Source: Acanthopleura granulata (Eukaryota > Mollusca > Polyplacophora > Chitonida > Chitonidae). Taken from it: DNA of 64,000 bases. This document shows positions 36,330-49,569 of this stretch, piece after piece; position 1 is the first letter of the stretch; each line of letters opens with the position of its first letter. A program made the position numbers and the translations under genes. The notes under the pieces are model-generated. The model saw only the letters and a program-made list of their open reading frames with translations. It was not told the DNA's origin and made no database searches. The stretch covers positions 43,311,772 to 43,375,771 of the forward strand of contig JABBOT010000080.1 of the NCBI GenBank assembly GCA_016165875.1, in the 5' to 3' direction.

Positions 36330-39185
36330 TCACCTAAGAAAAAAACAACAACTTTTAATAACCTTTTGTCCTATTCATGTCTTGCGTTCATGTTAGATTT
36401 TAAAACTCTCATCAACATAGCTGTGTTTATCCGAGAGAAAACAAAAAACAGAAGTAGAAATGTATTTTACTTTGCTTCAACCATGAACATTCGAAATTAT
36501 CCTCTGCATACGCCATTCAAACAGTAATTTTGGACAAATTTCTTGTCTTGTTTTTCTCCCATCTAAATGAACTCTCCTTCTAAATATTCTTCTCACTGAG
36601 AAAACTGACGTCTCTGTGCTTTGTCAACCCTATATTATTTTAAATGTTACACTTCTGATTTACCAGCAGGAGAAACATGATTAGGCCTACTACAAGCAGT
36701 GCCATCTTCGATGTCACTTCCGCATAGCTTAATTTTGTTTTAATCATTGCCATTACAATTTTTTAACTTAGTGATTTTCACCAACGGCAATGAATAGAAA
36801 GTAAGAAATGACCCCATTGATATATATAATGATCCAGTTTGTTGTTAGAACCAAAGTAACGTGTGTGGATTGTGTGGAGGGGTAACGGAAATTGGACCAT
36901 TTATAATGCGACAACGAAAACGATCAATCGGCTGAATAACGTTAGCCTAATAATTTGTTTTGAAGGGTTAGTTCCACGAATTGAATTTCTAAAGTTTTGT
37001 TCTTTAAAAAGGGAATGCTCCTCACAGAATTAGACTTTAGAAGGAGTTTCCAGGAGTTCTTACTTTTGTCCAAAAATTTCCTCTGAATTCGTGTAAAAGA
37101 AAAGTTTGAGTTGTCCCGAATTTAGCGAATGTTTTATCAGGGAGCAGAAAGAGTACATGCAAACAACACGCCAAAGTGATTCTCAAAAAATGCTCTGAGC
37201 CGTATTTCATGACTTAGTTACGTTGTGCTATACAGTGGCAATGCTGCAAGGGGGCTTACTTCCAAAATAGAAGTGAATATTTCAGGGATGCTGAAACACA
37301 TCGCGGCGGTACACACTAAAACTGGAACTACATCGGTAAATTGGTGACATCTTTGATCAACTCTGAAATGTCCTCATAGGACTCCGCTTCTCTTCCAAAC
37401 CCCCAAAAAGATCGATATTTGAGCCTTTTCCTAAACCGCCGACACGTACCATCGCTTGTGTCGTAGTCGGTACGGTTGATGAAAAGGTTGGGGGGGGGGG
37501 GGAGAGAGAGAAATGCTTAGGCCAGTAAAAAATGTAACGCTTGTGACTAGTAGATGTCTGATGATTAGTGATGGTATTACATGAAGCCGCTTTCCCTTCG
37601 AAAAACACCAATATTTTCTCAATCAAGTTTTAAGAAACTGAAAATCCGTTGAAGATCACTGATTTGCACGCGATTGCTCGGACACCTCGATTCTGAACTT
37701 CGTGGCGGGTTCGATTTCGGGCCCTTACGCCGGCTACGGTAGACTAGAAGCCCCAAGAAATGGAAGCAATAGTTTCTTTTCTTTGTGTAATTTTGTGTTG
37801 TTTCTGTTGTTTTTGTTACTTCTTTACTTTTTGTTTTTTTTTAAATGACTTACAATATCTATAGGCCTCTCTTCGATCCTCTCGGCCTTCGCCCTCGCCT
37901 GACTCCGTTCGGTATATTAATTGCATGTGAAATCATCTTCATGCCTGTTTTGTAGTTTAAGTGTGGATATTATATTTTTCTTCCCTTATGTCCAGAATCT
38001 TGAACTTATTTGACTTTATCCTCGATCACCGAACCTTCGCACTGATGAGACAGAGGAAAGCACCCTAGGGCTCAGATCAGAAACATAAGGTCCTTTATAG
38101 CACCCTAACTGAGCCCCCTTTGCTAAGTGTGTAGGAGAATTCAGCAGAAATATGTTTTTCTTTTTCTTAACAAGAACGTAAAGTTCATAGGTCTTCAAAA
38201 GTCTACAGTGGGTACACCACATATGTAGATCGTTTTGCGTAACTTTACAAGCGCGAAGATACATTAAGCCAAATGTTCAAAAAAGAACAGGTGCTGTTAT
38301 CGAATTGCTGGTAACGATTTTTCTGGACAGATCGCTCGGTAATTCATGGCGGATCTTGGAAAGGGTTGATAAATCTGACGATATCCCCCAGTGATTGCGA
38401 GGTAGTGGGAATGGTGCTATAAAGGTTATCGGTGGAGCTTTGTCGTGTGAACTCCTGGCAATCCTCGTGAACGATCATCATGAATAGTACCCACACTCAG
38501 CTCCAAATCTACCCTGTCTCATCAAGCGAAACACACTGCAATATTTACATCGTACTCTGTGTAATCACAAATATGTTTTAAAAACTGAGCTGCCCTCGGA
38601 GTGACAAACACAAACATTGACTCACCTTCATCAAACGGCGACTATGGCACTGAATGAGCCTTCTGCTGCTTCCATTTGATCAAAAATCCACGTGCGTATG
38701 TACATTTTCTTAACACTCGGCAGATGTTCGCGGTGCGATAATAATGGAGTAATACTAAGGAGAGGTGCGTTTACGGAGTGATCAAATCCATCTCATCTGT
38801 AATACAGACACGATACGGTCATTACCCTACCTGAGACAGGGCAATGTTTGTCTGATGCTTCGGTCATGGACCGTTATTCGTTGTCTGCAGCCCGTTGTGA
38901 CTCCAGGCGTGATAAAGGTAGCAGTTCAAATGCTTTTATCTGTCCTGATGGAAGCGGCCACACATGGTTGGCTGTAACCACAGATAGCCTTTGATTCAGC
39001 ATTATCTCGTGTAGACTCTGTTATGCCGTATTTGTAATGCTACCTCAAAACGAGACCAAGAAGCCCTAAATTACATCTCAGCATCTGCACAACCGACACA
39101 GGCTGGTGTCGAGTGATCGCAGAGAATAAAAATTAAGATTTGATATTTCCATACCCTCAAAGATTTAATTCATAGAGAATATGAC
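36330..39185. other. Intergenic; weak exon-like stretches only
   Basis: A G12 run followed by (GA)n lies near 37489-37510. Near 37707 'gcgggttcgatttcgg' resembles a B box. A minus-strand consensus donor (GATGAAG|GTGAGT) is at 38622-38627, and a plus-strand 68-codon open stretch (about 38806-38999) follows an acceptor-like 'ctgtaatacag'. None has a recognisable product. Confidence 0.3.
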
Positions 39186-39191
39186 ACGACT

Positions 39192-39294
39192 GTTCATTTC
39201 ATATGTAAGTTATGAAACTCGTTGACGAAATTTTGTATCGCTAAAGCTCGCAAAATTTCTTCAACGAGTTTCATAACTTTCATATGAAATGAAC
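39192..39294. repeat. Near-perfect hairpin, 43-base arms, 17-base loop
   Basis: Left arm 39192-39234 pairs with right arm 39252-39294 at 41 of 43 positions. The arms begin GTTCATTTCATATG and end with an AAATTTT block. The loop contains GCTAAAGC. It could be a foldback/MITE end-to-end remnant or a transcribed hairpin. Confidence 0.9.
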
Positions 39295-39299
39295 ACAAG

Positions 39300-42200
39300 T
39301 ATAAGATTCCGTTTATCGCATACGTGATACATCTGAAGGATTTTAAAAAGGAGAAAGAATCCTTACAATAAAACTTGGTGATATTATCCAAATGTAAGCA
39401 AATTGCAGCCAGGCTAAGAAGGAGCACTATGGTCAACAGTAACATGACTAAGCAAGAACATATAGTTCCACGACAACACTGTCAACTGTAATTATGTATG
39501 TTGTATAACAGCAAAGAAAATGGATATAAAACATAATCAGTTCTGTTAGCGAGGTCAAATACTGCGAATTCAGTCAAAAATAGAAGATGGAATATGTCCT
39601 CTGCACAGTTTCATGCCTGTCACTCGCGATCGCGTTTCTCGGATTTTGTCATCGAAACGTCTGTGTGAACATGAATGTTGAACTGCCCACCAGACATGTT
39701 TGATATGTTTCAGTATAAAATTTTGATTCGGGTGGCTGTTCAATACCTGCTTTCATGTGAACATATGACTGCATGAAAAAATTACTGAAAAGTAATTGTT
39801 TCAAATCTCGACCCTTTTCATGTACCAGATGGTAAACCCGTGAGCCACTGTCATTTTACATTCACCAGATCGTCGAGACGATGAAGTCTGTCTTATATTA
39901 AATTATGACTGTATAAAGTTGACTCTTATGACAAAAGGGATAATTTCAGTTATGATATTGTGCCCTTAATTGGACAGTAATAAAGAAAGGGTCCTGCATG
40001 CCTATGTGTTACTTGGCAGCATTTGTTAGAGTCCGTGTAAAATGTGAAAGTTTCTGTCTAGGTCACAAATGTTTTTATTTAAAGAAAGGAATGCACTAAC
40101 TCTATGTTTCTCAGAGGATCTTTAGTAACTTGACGGAAAATCGTCCCCCTATCGCTGAAGCCGATTTCCATCCTGCTTGCAGTGACAAAACTTCTCTGAA
40201 ATGAGGGCTTCTCCAATATATGTGGTGGGAAAATATTAGTTATTTACCATAAGGCTATACCTTGCCTTTTGTAAAGTACATAGGCTAATAGCTCTTTCCG
40301 CCAGATCCATTAGTTGGATTTTAAAAACCTTTGGCCTTACAACATAACTGTGTCCTGAATGTATGAATATCTGCGTGGCGGAAACAAGGGTAAAGATGGT
40401 AAACTGAAAAATGCATGTAGATACTTGTCCCCTGCAACATACTGACTCCTAACATAGCTTTGCAAAACATAAACAAAGAAGACTTCTTGCCTGGTTTAAT
40501 CAAATTCTCCGGAAGTAAAATACCACTAAAGTAGTGTGCAACCGATGAGAGAATTTGAAGTCTTGAAGTCACGTGTTAACTGGATTGTTAGCGCGAAAAG
40601 TGGAACAAGATGTTAAAACTCATAAACTATTATGGTGAATGAACAGTTTCAATAACATTAGAAATTAACTGATACTTTTTTTTCGACTTGCAAAGATTGG
40701 AATGCGCGATTCAACATGATAGCATGCAATATTTTCCCGTCACCACCTCACGTGCTTCGTATCTGCTTTTCACAATGAACATCTGAGGAAGAGGTATACA
40801 ACTGCACACACGAATCAATGACGTCATACAGAAAGCCACTGGACAAGAATGGTTCCCATTTTAGGGCAGTTTATATAGGATATATGAGCAGTTTCAGTCA
40901 TGGCCCAACTGAGATATAAATTTGATTATCGACACCATATGTTAAAATGGTACACGATTTGGATTTTATTCATTCGCCTACAAGGATCATTGCGTCCTTT
41001 CATCATCACCGAAAACTGCTGACTGCTTCTCTTTGCATGAGTCCGTCCTAATATTTTATATTTTTACATATTTTCTTAGTTCTATGGTGGTTTGTTTTAT
41101 TTGGCGTTTTTGGAAATTATAATCAGCGAATTTGATAACGCAGTGCCTGACGTCACAGCACTTCTCCGGCATACACTTTCAGGTATAAAAACTCTTGTTG
41201 AACTTTGTATACAAGATTCAGACGGACAAAAATCGGTTGGGATGGGTATTTGTTGGCTGTATCTCTGAAGTGTGTTGAAGTAATGCCAGGTAATTTTGCT
41301 GGTATAAACTATGAGAAACAATGGTTGAAAGAAAGTAACTTACTTGTGGCTACAATTAAAGTGAGAAAAATATTATCAAACCAACATGTACCTCCCTGCA
41401 CCCTGTTTCTATAGGACGCTGGTATCTGCATTCCAGCTGATTTATTTTGAGAAAATTGTGGTCAGCCTATGATGACGCTTGGATATGATCTAGGTCAGGC
41501 ATCTAGTTGTTTGACAACATGTGTCATTTAGGCCAACAAAAATTAGGGAATTCAGTCTTAGGTGGGTGTTCTTTGTGAAATTACTACATAAAAAATAAGG
41601 TTATTTTTAGTGGTTTTATCGCAGACCCTGCAAAGTAGGTTTCGATCTCCCGCCATCGTCTTCATTCCTTCATGCCTTCGGGTGATCGTGGATGTTAATT
41701 TCCACGCGATGTTAATTTCAATGTATTAGACGTCACAGGCCTAGAGGTAACTACATATACAATATTGTAGTCCTGACATTTAATACGGACCCACAAGAAC
41801 ACAAGAAACAAGTCATACACCGGCTGTGTGACAAGACACCAAGAATTCAGTCTACAACTCCGACAGGATCAAAACTGGAGCTGTTTCCAATATCCCCGTC
41901 GACAAGTGTAGCAAAAGAGCACAAATGAAAGCTTTGGTGGCCTGTAATGCTGGAAGATTTCGTGTGTGGATAAGGTTTCAAGGCGGTTGGGTTTGGATCA
42001 GCGAGTCCTCGTTACGGAATTCTTAATGTGATGAAAATGGAGTAGGTTCTCAGACAGATCTCTGTCAATACAAGAACATGAGGCTGCCGGCTACACTGAT
42101 GTCAACCCTGCCGACAATTCATGCCAGTATTAGAAAGTACGTGATTGCTCGTGCAGAAACATGTCATCCGTTCTCAATCCCCAGGTACATGCATGGAATA

Positions 42201-44515
42201 ATCGTGCTGCTGAGGAGTTTCATGTAGCAGGAAGAGATAACTGCAGAATTTCACCTCATTGGCGATTACAATTAAAATTTGTTTATTACTTGTCAAAATC
42301 TTGGTCCTGGACAGAAATGAAGCCACCATTGTCATTGTTTGCAGTTTAACGGTGTTCACAACTGAAAGATCTAGTAGTGCCAGTGCTCATCAATACGACT
42401 ATCGCCCTTGAGATTAAGGTGACGCCGAGGATTATAGGCATGTGAAGATGCTAATACAGAAGTGGGTCGAATAAGATGTCCCATTCCGAACAGTAATGGC
42501 ACACCTGACCCAGGTCCCTGGCAGCAGTCCTCTATGATTTACGTTGAACAGGGTACAGAGCAGCTTGATAGCCTCAATTAAGGCCTCCCATGTGAAGCTT
42601 TCTCGCCTGGCTTGTGGACTATGTGTGTTATGGGATATTGCAAGTAGAGGACGAAACCATATGTCTCAGGACTTACTTATTTTTTCCACCTGACTTATCA
42701 ATGCATGCAATCAAGGATATTTTTCTGGAACGATGGTCAGATTTATGGGTAGTCAGAGCCCACAGAAAACCAGCTCCCATCCAGCCTGACGATACACAAC
42801 CTCTGTGGAATATGTTGCCTAGGCATTAATGATGTATGGTTAAGATGTATTATATAAAAGACTAAAGCTTGCAGAGCAAAAACCAGACAGGAACGGCAGT
42901 AATACTTAACCGGTGAAAACCGACCTCTTGTCAATTTATATTCCAGTCAGGGTCTTTTGTCCATGAAAGTGATTGAAATGTAGCAATTTACACATCCTCC
43001 AGCACAGTGGCCTCAGCAGAATTAGGTAAAAAAATCAGTTTAGTTAAATTGAAATTTTGAAAGGTTAGTGATCTAGAATTACTCAAAATCCTTTGTTGTC
43101 GTCATATTCTTCTCGACGCAGATATTAGGTATTAGGCAGATCCGTCCGACCCATCCTCCTCACCATCCCTCCTCCCATAAGCCACCGCTGGCCGTACTGA
43201 AATTTCATGTTAAACCTTTGCCCGGAGAACGGTATTTCTGATAACAGAGCTACTTAAGACAAACCCCTTCGGGCTATGCAATAATGTGTTAAGTCTCATA
43301 GTGCACTTAATGGATTTGTTGTACATTATGTTTTTGTATTTTACGTACAATTGGAAACAATGTTTTTCGTTAACTATTAACTCCCCAAACCCTGAGGAGA
43401 TTCCTAAAGAGACATCTAGCCCAGGATTTCTCATCCCTCACAGGGTTTTAAATTTAATTCAGACCGCACCTATAATACATGGCTGAATGTTGAAGAAATA
43501 GATCAGAACAGCTAATGTCAAGTTTGTCGTAAGTTCACAGCAAAACTTCTTGGTAAAAAAGTCCTCTGTCATTGGCGCAAACGTAATTTAGGTATCACTA
43601 TGTTCAACTGAAACAACAGATGAAATATATTTCATCTATTGTTTCTTTTTTATTACCCATGAGATGGGGATAGTAAGATAAACCTTTAGTATTTTTAGTT
43701 GTATTGCACATTTTCCCTGCAACATCTTAATTAGGAGAAGAAAGACCTTTATATGTCTAACAACAACATAACATGCAACATACGGATCGTATGCTATTAT
43801 ATAGTACACAAATTTGGTATCCAGAATTAGCTAGAGCTTCCCATGTCAAACACAACTTGGAGCGTTTAGCTTTCGGAGTCGTTTGTGTCCGTTATATATG
43901 ATTAAACTGATCAAATATGTGTTTTCCCTGGGCAGTCTTGACCAACCCTCATCTCGGATATAATATACAAAGGGTTTTCAGGGGCTAAAAGGAAAAGGTG
44001 GGCGGGATGTTTCGCTGCTCGATCAAAGCACTTTGGCTACTGATCTGTTTTAGTTGAAACAGTCATTATAGTGGTACCGAGTGATTATGGACAATGCGTT
44101 GTGTTGATAAATGGATGGAATTGGCATCACTTGCCGCGAGACAAAGTGCGCTGCGACAGACTCGCTGCTAGTTTTTCTGCCGTCAGCTTAAACCGAGCAC
44201 TGGGGGCGAAGGCTCAGAAGACGGATTTGACTGGAGGCAGTGATTTCTCAGAACAAATCACTCATTACGTCTTAATTTAATATGCTGTAAATAATTGATG
44301 TCGATCGCCGTAAGAACTCGGATTACTGCTGTGAGGCTCTCTTTGAGACGGGTAATTTTTCCACGGAAAACCAGCAATTAAGGCCCAAGGAAATCGACCA
44401 GTAGACATGCCGCACGTGACTGTGTTACCGCTTATTTACAATAACCTCGACTTTCGCGAATTCAAAGAAGTACGCTAAGATTCAGATGTTTTTAAACAAA
44501 AGATAAACAATAGCT
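39300..44515. other. Intergenic; possible tRNA-like SINE head near 41610-41655
   Basis: 'agtggttttatcgcagaccc' followed by 'gcaaagtaggtttcgatctc' resembles a degenerate tRNA-derived head with A and B boxes. Otherwise I see only short frames with no signature. Confidence 0.3.
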
Positions 44516-44520
44516 TATCA

Positions 44521-44785
44521 AATGCATCTTATTGCTAACAGGCGTTCCCACATCCTTAGATGCCTCTTATTGCTAGCAGGCGTCCCCACATCCTGAAATG
44601 CACCTTATGGCTAACAGCCCCCCCCCCCCACATCCTTAAATTTGCCTCATTGCTTACAGGTGTCCCCACATCCTTAAATACCCGTATGGATCACATCCAT
44701 CTTCTCATCCTTAAATACACCTTATTGCCAACAGGCGTCCCCGCAGATCCTTAAATGCGCCCTCTTGCTAACAGGCTTCCCCATG
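44521..44785. repeat. Minisatellite, about 38-bp unit, 7 copies
   Basis: Unit like 'cttattgctaacaggcgtccccacatccttaaatgc'. One copy contains a long run of C (near 44619-44629). Diverged. Confidence 0.8.
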
Positions 44786-44799
44786 TGCTTTGATTTGCT

Positions 44800-46425
44800 G
44801 TTTTTGTCGAAGAGGCGATTCCAACATTTTACAATCTTGTTTCGTTAAAAAAAACTCCCGGTGGAAAAATAGTTTCACCTGAATCCAAGACGACAGTGGG
44901 TAATAAAAAGCATCAACATGGAAAAATTGTGAAGATGCTCCACCATAAACTCATGAAACAGATTATCGGGTAAGCAAAGAGGAGTAAAAAAGAAAATTGC
45001 CTCGCGCTTTTAAAGAGGACAGAAAAGAAAAAAAAGGCTATAAGCACATGAAGTATAAAGTACATGCATTACATGTAAATGAGCCAAACGCAAAGCGCAC
45101 ATTATACGCACATGCATTGTATGTTTTACGTATATGTACTTGGCATGTGCAAATAACTCACTGAGCAAGGGGCATAAAGAAATCAACGTACTGTAGCACA
45201 CATTTAGGATACAATGCTATGTGCTCTATGCACAATACGTCGGATATGCTCCTCGGACATCCCCAAATCCAGTATCCTCATAAATTTCTATGAGTGAAAA
45301 CTTGATGAGTATAACTCTTCAAACAAGCATTAATTCAAATACATAAAGCGTAATAATGCAGTTTATATCTGATTTAAGGGCAATAACAAGTCTCCAACAT
45401 TAGGATGAGGTAAATTTAGGCACACCTTTTCATGTAGACCTTTGACGTGAAATCATATATGCAGTAAGAGTGGCAATAATTTTACTCTGTTACGATGTAT
45501 CTATATCTTGACATGTAATTTTTGCAATTTACCCGTACTTTTCACATTCTTCTATAGTAACCCCTTTACCTCTACACGTCTACCGGATGTCTTGAGCTAT
45601 GTAGTCCCCATGTTATTAATACGTCAATGATCAAAGAAACTTACCCAGATGAAGCCAGTAATCACTCGACTTCATATGGCTCAAGACCACACGGTGGTCA
45701 GAACTTACCACAACATGTGTGCGGAGCATCATGATCACCGACAATGCTCACACTGCGTGACCGGTAGTCCCCAAGGGAACCAGCAAGGGAACCTGCCCTT
45801 TTGTAAACTCACCCTGCATGACTACGACTATGAATAGGATAACTCTTCTAATATTCATATACATAGGTTTTTACATAGTGGAATATGAGATAAATGATCG
45901 CATTTTTGGATATGTCTGACGACCTGGATGTTGTCTCAGATTTCAGGGATGAGACCATAAGGGTAATGTTATGAGGCTCTGAGGAAACAAACTGACAGAT
46001 GCAATGACAACTCCCTGTGACATGACGAGAGAATGACGAGGCTTTGCACAGAGATATGAAGACAAACAGGCATAACAGCCTATGGACATTCCATCTGTCG
46101 TGCGCACTATAAAAATCAGCGTGTGCATTGCTCTCATGTCACTATTAGCTGGCGCTACTACGACATACATATACTAGATCAATTTCGGCGCGGAATCAAG
46201 TGGCCATCGATTCTCACCAAGTCTACCAGCCAGGTGTTGCTGATTTGATTAGTTCACAGAAAGCTTTATAGATTAGCTTTATATACATGCCTTGGGAAAT
46301 AGGGGGAAGAAGTGTATGCTTATTTCAGATTTCCGTTCCGGTTTTCCCGATGTATGACCTGCAGAAAAGTGTAACCTTAATTTTTATGAAGTTTCAGAAA
46401 AAAGAAAGTCTAAACAGGTTAACAC
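44800..46425. other. Intergenic; ambiguous exon-like stretch at 45645-45837
   Basis: At 45649-45837 the plus strand is open for 62 codons (Cys/His-rich). On the minus strand 45645-45732 is open and ends at a consensus donor (CTGG|GTAAGT). The strands cannot both be coding. No family recognised. Confidence 0.25.
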
Positions 46426-46430
46426 TGTCG

Positions 46431-46790
46431 TAACACCAACTGACCACAACTGGTGTCGTAACACTTACTGACCACAGCTGGTGCCATAACACCAACTGAC
46501 CACAACTGGTGTCGTAACACTTACTGACCACAACTGGTGCCGTAACACTTACTGACCACAACTAGTGGCGTAACACTTACTGACCACAACTGGTGCCGTA
46601 ACACTACATGACCACAACTAGTGTCGTAACACCAACTGACCACAACTGGTGCCATAACACCAACTGACCACAACTGGTGCCGTAACACCAAGTGACCATA
46701 AATGGTATCGTAACACCAACTGACCACAACTGGTGCCGTAACACTACATGACCATAACTGGTGTCGTAACACCAAGTGACCAAAACTGAT
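46431..46790. repeat. Minisatellite, 28-bp unit, about 13 copies
   Basis: Unit 'taacaccaactgaccacaac' plus 'tggtgtcg', at a strict 28-base spacing (46431, 46459, 46487 and on). Copies alternate between a few variants (CCAACT or CTTACT; GTGTCG, GTGCCG or GTGCCA). It directly precedes the LINE remnant. Confidence 0.9.
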
Positions 46791-46859
46791 CAACTATATC
46801 TCCCGAAGGCATACAAGGGATCTCCTCACATTCCGGACGTTTTAATATACCTAACCTTG

Positions 46860-49560
46860 GCTGTCGCCTTTGAATGTCCGAGCAATTTTTCCCAAACCAG
46901 ACCAGATGAAAATTCTCCTTTCTCAACACCCGTTTGATCTTTATGTGACTGGTGGACCCTGGACTGACGTAAACAAGCATGCAAATCACGATCTTCAAAT
47001 AAAGGTTACAATATGGTTAGTCGCGACAGACTGGGTGGTCCTAAAGGAGGGAGGTATTATGATTTAAATGAAAGATCACATAACCTTTACCGAACAAACC
47101 GATGTATATATATTTACTCATATAGAATCCGTAACTATTGAATTGAGACTGACAGGCACCAGACTGGTAAGACATAATCAATATCACCAGCTGATTAAGG
47201 TACCAACAAGAAAAACATTTAAATTCCAGACAAATAAATGTGAATGAAAATAGCAGTTGTTTACTTTGGTGTTGTCCAAGTGGGTATATCGGACCACAGT
47301 CCAGTTTATGCTGTACGAAAACGTATAGGTAGGATTTCAAGGACGAGCATACATGTTACAGTATCGTCCAAAAGTTACAAAAACTCCATTCATAGGACCA
47401 TGTCGAAGATCGAAAACAAGTACCATGGTTGGTTATTGAGACATTTGATGACCCAAATGATGCATGAGTTGCGTGAAAGGACTTATTTCTAGAAGTTGTT
47501 AAGTGGCATGCCCCTTTACGTCAAAGCTTTTGTCATCCTTATCAGCCCCATGGACCGATGATGAAGTCCTAAATGTCATCTATAGACGCGATTTTTTAAA
47601 AGAAATTCAAAGCTCCAAAGGATAGTTTGTTTTGGAACAAGTAGAAACAACAACGAAACTTAAAAGTTGACCTAACACAACGGATTCCATCGGATTGTTA
47701 CTCACCCTTAATTAATTAAGACAGGCCAGATTTCCAAAATATATGGAAGACTTTATAATCAGTATTCCCGCGTAATAAATGTCAAGTGCCTGGAAAACTC
47801 ATTCTTGGAGAGAGATAGCACCATGGACAAGGCTGAAGCTGAAGCCACTGTAATATTTTGCAAGAATAGAATAGAATCTTGTCGATAATGTGATTATAAA
47901 TGGATCTGATACTTCGAGTCGTTATTCGACTCGATCGTCAATAATGACGAATCGATTTACATACCACTTGTTAGCCAGGAATTTATCATTACATAAATTA
48001 ACTCTTTGTTTTTGTCTACGGCCACTGGACTTGACGGCACAAGTGTACGCCTCTTAAAATCGTCATGTCCAAGCACTGTACCATCACTGACTTTTCCTCA
48101 ACGTTTCCACCATTTAAACAAGAAACAATGAGGATTAGCAATTATTGACCAATTTCGGTTTTCTTAACAGTCAACAAGATAATGGAGAGAGCTCTCCATA
48201 AGACGTGTACAATCTCCTTGAGGAACGGAAATGGTTATCTCCCCCTCAATCGGGATTTAATCAAGGTCATTCAACAGCAAAAACTTTGATAAAATTGTAC
48301 GAGGAATTTTTATGCGGCCTCAAACTAAGAAAAGTTTGCTTGATTGCATTAATAGACCGGAAAAAAGAAACGATGAACCACTGCTGTCCTGCTGTGTAAG
48401 TTGCATTCAGTTGGAGTTGGCAGCAATCTTCTTGCTTGGTTCAGGCCGTATTTGTGTAATAGATGCCAGCGGGTGTCAATCAAGAAATGTGTAACAGAGT
48501 CAGTGTGACCTCAGTGTTAGCTATTAGCAAAGGTTCAATCCTGAGACGTTTAATGTTTTGTTTTTTGGGGGAGGAGGGGGAGGGGCGGGCTCTGTGGCCG
48601 AGGATGGTAACGCGACAGCACAGCGCTATGATCCCGTGCCCTCACCAATGCGGTCTCAATTCCGACTCATGTTGCCTTCCTCTCTGGCGTGAAAAGGCCC
48701 ACCAGTAACCCGCGGATGGTCGTGGGTTTGCCCTGACTTCTGCCCGGTTTCCCCCCATCATGACAACGGCTGCCGTCGTATAAGTGAAATATTCTTGAGG
48801 ACGGCGTAAACACCAATCAAATAAATAAATAAATAAATTTAATGTTTTTAGTATTTGTCAACGACTTGCCCCATTCGAACATTCTGTCGCTAACAGGCTT
48901 GCCAACGAGACCCCTTTACACTACAAATAGTGCCAGATTAAATTCATAGATTGATCTGGATAAAGTTTCCCCGTGGATGATGAATCACCGGTTGGTTGTA
49001 AATGTATCGAAAACCGTGTTTATGGTCAAACGTACTGAACACGAAAATGTCAATGTAGCCAATGTCCAGTTGTCCATTAAGGATGTGCCCATTAATCGAG
49101 TCTCACGGGCAAAGGATAAACCAGGTGTATTATACAAATAGAGAGACAGAGTTCCATTTGATACACCCAGTATGTTATATAACTGACTGATTTTAAGAAA
49201 CTTTGACCTATGTGATGCAATTGTCGGCAATACTGCCGATGTACACATTAACAGGCTTTTAAGGTTACTAAAGAGATCAGTGCGAATCATGTTGAAAGTT
49301 CGGTCTCGGAACGTACTTTGGCAGAGAGGATTTTATTGCGTAAATCCATGGTTATTTACAAAGTTGTACTCAATCTGTGCCCAGAATGCCTACTTACTCT
49401 GTCCAGAGTGACACAGAACAAAACCCGCTGGGCCAGGCGGACGTGAGGATCTTGCAATACCAAGAGTAAACATTGAGCTTCTCTTTCTGTGAAGCTCAGT
49501 TATGGAATGCAGTTCGAACTGAGACAAGAAAATGCAACAGTTTTTAATACCCTGTTATTA
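46860..49560 (+). mobile_element. CR1-like LINE remnant, interrupted by a SINE
   Basis: Plus-strand non-LTR element in broken frames. The APE endonuclease start is recognisable (NVRAIFPKPDQMKILLSQHPFD, positions 46870-46935, here quoted in part), later GISDHSPVYAVRK (47290-47330) with the SDH motif. The linker to RT has FWNK and ATGLDGTSVRLLK (about 48010-48060), RT has NKIMERA and a SPPQSGFNQGHSTAKTL block (48240-48290), then GSIL..LMF split by a SINE at 48549-48848, then FVNDLPHS. The 3' part ends with the usual basic tail near 49450-49560. Many stops and frameshifts, and an internal gap in the endonuclease. It is dead. Confidence 0.85.
48549..48848 (+). mobile_element. Full-length SINE with 11-bp target duplication
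   Basis: tRNA-derived head near 48588 ('gggctctgtggccgaggatg', B-box side 'ggtctcaattccgactc'), the conserved body ('gcggatggtcgtgggtttgc', 'cgtcgtataagtgaaatatt') and tail 'caatcaaataaataaataaa'. The target duplication TTTAATGTTTT lies at 48549-48559 and 48838-48848. It splits the RT of the CR1-like LINE, and dropping the SINE with one duplicate copy leaves the LINE frame continuous, so it landed in an existing LINE copy. Confidence 0.9.
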
Positions 49561-49569
49561 ACAAAAGCT

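Noticed and set aside
37700..37720. B-box-like word suggesting a tRNA gene
   Set aside because: No matching A box or cloverleaf arms at the right distance.
42400..42660. About 72 codons open on the minus strand with plausible protein composition
   Set aside because: No splice sites or family match; such lengths are expected by chance here.
46431..46790. 28-bp repeats resembling a CRISPR array
   Set aside because: Units are head-to-tail with no spacers, and the DNA is eukaryotic.
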